Shown here: positions 9,108-11,967 of the stretch, piece by piece | Position numbering within the stretch: the first letter of the stretch is position 1 | Layout of the letters: each line of letters opens with the position of its first letter | Source: an uncultured Sutterellaceae bacterium | GTDB taxonomy: Bacteria; Pseudomonadota; Gammaproteobacteria; Burkholderiales; Burkholderiaceae_F | DNA: 11,967 bases | NCBI GenBank assembly: GCA_947253615.1 | Contig: CAMYAA010000007.1 | Coordinates: 1 to 11,967, forward strand | Direction: 5' to 3' | Made by a program: the position numbers and the translations under genes | Notes under the pieces: model-generated | Seen by the model: only the letters and a program-made list of their open reading frames with translations | What the model was told of the DNA's origin: nothing | The model's database searches: none

Positions 9108-9842
9108 TTATCCAAGCGCACTAGAAAAATTTGCACTCATATTTTGCAGATAAGGAAGAAGTGAAAGTTCAGCCGTGTGGGTCAATGTCTTGGCTTGTAA
9201 AACCATCCATAACTCTGAAAAGCCCTGCCAAGTAATCGACACCCCTAAGCAAATCAAAATAAACGCGAATAAACGAGCCAACGCATCAGCACCGGCCGCG
9301 CCAACGGCTTGATTAACTCGATCACTATAACGATAACAGAACCAAATAACGATCACCATAGCTACCGTTGCAGCCAACACCCCAGCAACATGGGCCGTGT
9401 CGCGCGGCAAGCTCGTCCCTAATGCCACCGAAACCGCGATCCCACCCGGGCCCGTGGTTAATGGCAACGTGAACGGATAAAACGCCATGGATTTTAATTT
9501 TGTGCGAGAAATAGAAGGAACATCTTTTTGGTTTTCATCATGAGAGGGTGCATTCAAAGCACTCCAACCCGCCATAAATAAAACGAGCCCCCCGGCGACA
9601 CGCAAAGCGCCTACAGAAATACCAAAGAAGTTAAGAATGACATGCCCAACGGACAGACAGACCAATAAGATAACAAAGGAATAAAGGGCAATCCTATTGG
9701 CGACGAATAATCGATCTTCTGGGGTCAAATTTTGCGTCATTGTGCAAAAGAACATGGCCCCACTAAAAGGATTAATGACTGGTAGTAACGTCGAAAACGC
9801 TAAAACGAACGTGCTAATAAATACACTTAACATAGCCATCAT
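9108..9842 (-). CDS. MarC-family integral membrane protein
   Basis: Membrane protein (244 aa) of the MarC/UPF0056 family, whose function is not established; the early link to multiple antibiotic resistance was not upheld. Family marks: LLPVINPFSGAMFF (19-32), ISVGALRVAGGLVLFMAGW (75-93) and FYPFTLPLTTGPGGIAVSVA (121-140). About six hydrophobic helices lie near 5-25, 48-72, 75-93, 121-142, 150-170 and 188-206. Residues from about 212 onward form a tail longer than I expect for the family. The start at 9842 overlaps the rsmG stop (ATGA) with AAGG 7 bases upstream; an ATG at 9833 with AAAGG 9 bases upstream is an equally good alternative. The overlap implies co-translation with rsmG. Confidence 0.85.
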   Translation of the reverse strand: MMAMLSVFISTFVLAFSTLLPVINPFSGAMFFCTMTQNLTPEDRLFVANRIALYSFVILLVCLSVGHVILNFFGISVGALRVAGGLVLFMAGWSALNAPSHDENQKDVPSISRTKLKSMAFYPFTLPLTTGPGGIAVSVALGTSLPRDTAHVAGVLAATVAMVIVIWFCYRYSDRVNQAVGAAGADALARLFAFILICLGVSITWQGFSELWMVLQAKTLTHTAELSLLPYLQNMSANFSSALG

Positions 9843-10483
9843 CCTTTCGCCTTGCGCATCAAAATAAAATGACGTTCTTCATTGAGTTGAGGAACGTTGA
9901 TGGGAACAATACTTTCAACCTTCACTTGCTGAGGATCTAACTGAGCAATCTCATCCTCAGGAATCACCCCTTTCATGGCGATCCAGAGACCATCCTCTTT
10001 GAGGCAATCATAGGTCCATGTTGTGAAGTTTTTCAAGCTCGCAAAGGCACGACAAGTGACAACATCATACGTTTGTTGAAGTTTTTCTACACGCTGATGG
10101 ATCGCCTGATAATTACGCAAACGTAATTGAATCCCCATTTGGGTCAAAAACGCCACCTTTTTTTGGACAGCATCCACCGCACTCACCTTGAGATCAGGAC
10201 AAAACAGTGCTGTTGGGATGCTAGGCAAACCGCCGCCACTACCCACATCAAGCAGACTCTGCGCGTGAGGGGCTACTTCCCTTAAATAAGGAATCAAACT
10301 CGCGGAATCTAAAATATGATGCGTGAGTACGCTTTGCTCATTTTCAATGGCTGTAAGGTTATAAACCTTATTCCAACGAAGAAGAGCGTCAGCGTAATCA
10401 AGCAACGCTTGTATTTGAGCCGAAGAGGGAGGGAGCCCCATAGCCTCAAGCCCGTCGATTAATAATTGACGGCGATCAGTCAT
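9839..10483 (-). CDS. rsmG: 16S rRNA (guanine527-N7)-methyltransferase RsmG
   Basis: RsmG/GidB (214 aa) uses S-adenosylmethionine to methylate N7 of G527 in 16S rRNA. Loss of this enzyme gives low-level streptomycin resistance in several bacteria. The SAM-binding loop LDVGSGGGLPSIP is at residues 78-90, the acidic strand AVDAVQKKVAFL at 102-113, and the conserved CRAFASL at 144-150. HHILDSASL (55-63) matches the usual H-x-x-DSL segment. The loop has Ser where GIP is usual (GLPSIP for GLPGIP), a small change. The ATG at 10483 lies 2 bases after the mnmG stop with AAGG 9 bases upstream inside mnmG. The pairing with mnmG is very widely conserved. Confidence 0.96.
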   Translation of the reverse strand: MTDRRQLLIDGLEAMGLPPSSAQIQALLDYADALLRWNKVYNLTAIENEQSVLTHHILDSASLIPYLREVAPHAQSLLDVGSGGGLPSIPTALFCPDLKVSAVDAVQKKVAFLTQMGIQLRLRNYQAIHQRVEKLQQTYDVVTCRAFASLKNFTTWTYDCLKEDGLWIAMKGVIPEDEIAQLDPQQVKVESIVPINVPQLNEERHFILMRKAKG

Positions 10484-10485
10484 TC

Positions 10486-11934
10486 TTAAGAACCTTTGTT
10501 AGACTTTTTCCAATAATATTTGCGCTTTAAATACACCAACAAGAGAGAAATAGCAGCTGGTGTCACCCCGGAAATTCGAGAAGCTTGTCCCACCGTTAAC
10601 GGCATGATCTTTTTTAATTTTTGACAAACTTCAATACTCAATCCCGGAACCTCATCGTAGTTAATATCTTCAGGGATTTTCAGGGTGTCATTGGACTTCG
10701 CCTTTTCGATTTCCTGGCCTTGACGCGAAATATAACCGTCATACTTCACATCAATTTCAATTTGTTCGAGTTCATCAGGACGCAATCCCTCTAAAACCAA
10801 GACGGGCTTATCCTCTTTGGTTTTAAGCTGAGCAATGTCTTTCAAACCTAAATTAGGACGAGAGAGTAATGACTTCAAAGAGTATTCGCGCGAAAGCGGA
10901 GCACCTAAAACTTCACTTTCAGAGCCGTTGAACATCTTAGGATTTACCCAAGTGTCCTTCAGATACTCATGCATACGCGCAATCGCATCACGTTTACGGC
11001 AGTAGTAATCCCAACGCTTGTCATCGACCAAGCCCAAGGAACGGCCAATTTCGGTCAAACGACGGTCTGCATTGTCTTCGCGAAGGCTTAAACGATACTC
11101 AGCGCGACTCGTAAACATGCGATAGGGTTCCGTCACACCGCGCGTTGTTAAATCGTCAACCATCACACCTAAATATGCCTGATCACGACGAGGAATCCAC
11201 GCTTCCTCACCACGCACGTAACGAGCAGCATTAATACCCGCCAATAAACCTTGAGCAGCCGCTTCTTCGTAACCCGTTGTCCCGTTAATCTGACCCGCAA
11301 AGAATAAGCCAGCAATGGACTTCGTTTCTAAACTCGCCTTTAAGTTACGCGGATCGTAATAATCGTATTCAATGGCATACCCAGGACGTAACAAATGCGC
11401 GTGTTCCAACCCTGGCATCATGTGAACCATTTGAATCTGGACATCAAACGGTAAGGAAGTCGAAATCCCATTAGGGTAGTACTCATTTACGCTCAAACCT
11501 TCAGGCTCCAAGAAGACCTGATGGCTATCTTTATCAGCAAAACGTTTGACCTTATCTTCAATGGACGGGCAATAGCGAGGGCCAACCCCATGAATAATGC
11601 CGGTGTACATTGGAGAGCGATCCAAATTGGCCAAAATCAAATCATGCATAGCCTGATTGGTACGCGTAATCCAACAAGGACGTTGTTCTGGATGTTCCGC
11701 TGCAGGTTGTAATAACGAGAAGGACGGGACAGGATCAAGATCCCCCCATTGCTCTTCACAACGACTAAAGTCAATCGTGCGTCCATCAATACGCGCTGGC
11801 GTTCCTGTTTTCAAACGACCTTGAGGAACATTGAGTTCTTTTAATCGTTCTGCCAATCGAACGCTCGAGGGATCGCCCACGCGTCCAGCAGGATAGTGTT
11901 CGAGCCCAATATGAACCATCCCATTGAGGAAGGT
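10486..11934 (-). CDS. mnmG: tRNA U34 modification enzyme MnmG, 5'-truncated
   Basis: MnmG/GidA, the FAD-dependent partner of MnmE, which adds the aminomethyl-type group to U34 in the wobble position of certain tRNAs. The visible part is 482 residues, starting [10 protein letters not shown]; about 150-155 N-terminal residues with the FAD-binding GxGxxG are missing because the contig ends. Seen here: [18 protein letters not shown] (39-56), conserved Cys122 in [13 protein letters not shown], the second FAD-binding stretch [20 protein letters not shown] (213-232), and the C-terminal helical domain with [15 protein letters not shown] (449-463) that contacts MnmE and tRNA. A start codon at 11947-11949 is not real: it and the next four codons lie in the adapter. 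The frame is otherwise intact. Confidence 0.97.
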   Translation of the reverse strand, partial: TFLNGMVHIGLEHYPAGRVGDPSSVRLAERLKELNVPQGRLKTGTPARIDGRTIDFSRCEEQWGDLDPVPSFSLLQPAAEHPEQRPCWITRTNQAMHDLILANLDRSPMYTGIIHGVGPRYCPSIEDKVKRFADKDSHQVFLEPEGLSVNEYYPNGISTSLPFDVQIQMVHMMPGLEHAHLLRPGYAIEYDYYDPRNLKASLETKSIAGLFFAGQINGTTGYEEAAAQGLLAGINAARYVRGEEAWIPRRDQAYLGVMVDDLTTRGVTEPYRMFTSRAEYRLSLREDNADRRLTEIGRSLGLVDDKRWDYYCRKRDAIARMHEYLKDTWVNPKMFNGSESEVLGAPLSREYSLKSLLSRPNLGLKDIAQLKTKEDKPVLVLEGLRPDELEQIEIDVKYDGYISRQGQEIEKAKSNDTLKIPEDINYDEVPGLSIEVCQKLKKIMPLTVGQASRISGVTPAAISLLLVYLKRKYYWKKSNKGS

Positions 11935-11967
11935 CTGTCTCTTATACACATCTCCGAGCCCACGAGA
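11935..11967 (-). other. Nextera-type sequencing adapter, reverse complement (not genomic)
   Basis: Bases 11935-11953 are the reverse complement of the 19-base Tn5 mosaic end (CTGTCTCTTATACACATCT), followed by CCGAGCCCACGAGA, the complement of the Read-2 adapter. It mirrors the left-end adapter. It cuts mnmG and supplies the false MYKRQ start. Confidence 0.98.

Noticed and set aside
9105..9113. TTATCCAAG as a DnaA box near a possible origin
   Set aside because: It is a single imperfect match at the end of the marC-like gene, with no cluster of boxes, no AT-rich unwinding region beside it and no dnaA in the window.

Overview
The window is one assembled contig of a bacterial housekeeping locus. 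All twelve genes lie on the minus strand, so the order of transcription is right to left: mnmG (5'-truncated), rsmG, a marC-like membrane protein gene, parA, parB, then the complete F1Fo ATP synthase operon atpI-atpB-atpE-atpF-atpH-atpA-atpG-atpD-atpC, closed by a rho-independent terminator. Protein features such as the c subunit with [13 protein letters not shown] and the beta subunit with [20 protein letters not shown], plus the order mnmG-rsmG-parAB-atp, point to a betaproteobacterium of the Burkholderiales. A gut Sutterellaceae-like member is my guess from moderate GC and protein style; it is not demonstrated.

Both ends are sequencing artefact. Bases 1-48 are a Nextera-type adapter with what looks like an i7 index, and bases 11935-11967 are the same adapter in reverse complement. 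The biological sequence is therefore about 49-11934. The right adapter creates a false start (MYKRQ) on the truncated mnmG.

Region by region: 10486-11934 and 9839-10483 hold the RNA modification genes mnmG and rsmG. A MarC-family membrane protein (9108-9842) overlaps rsmG by four bases. parA (8295-9056) and parB (7368-8246) are the chromosome segregation pair, separated by a hairpin with a U-run. An AT-rich 145-base gap (7223-7367) is the best place for the atp promoter. The atp genes follow with short gaps. The exceptions are the 55-base, pyrimidine-rich atpB-atpE gap, the 107-base atpE-atpF gap with a long hairpin, and the 61-base atpD-atpC gap with two back-to-back hairpins. These junctions bracket the genes whose products are needed at stoichiometries unlike their neighbours (c ring, epsilon).

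The nine Atp proteins form the membrane Fo motor (a, b, c), the F1 catalytic head and the delta and epsilon connectors; key catalytic and proton-path residues are intact. I see no mobile element, CRISPR array, tRNA, rRNA or defence system, and no sign of a new multi-gene system. The points worth a second look are RNA structures at operon junctions, a deviating glycine motif in the c subunit, the uncertain atpI start, and the artefacts at the ends.
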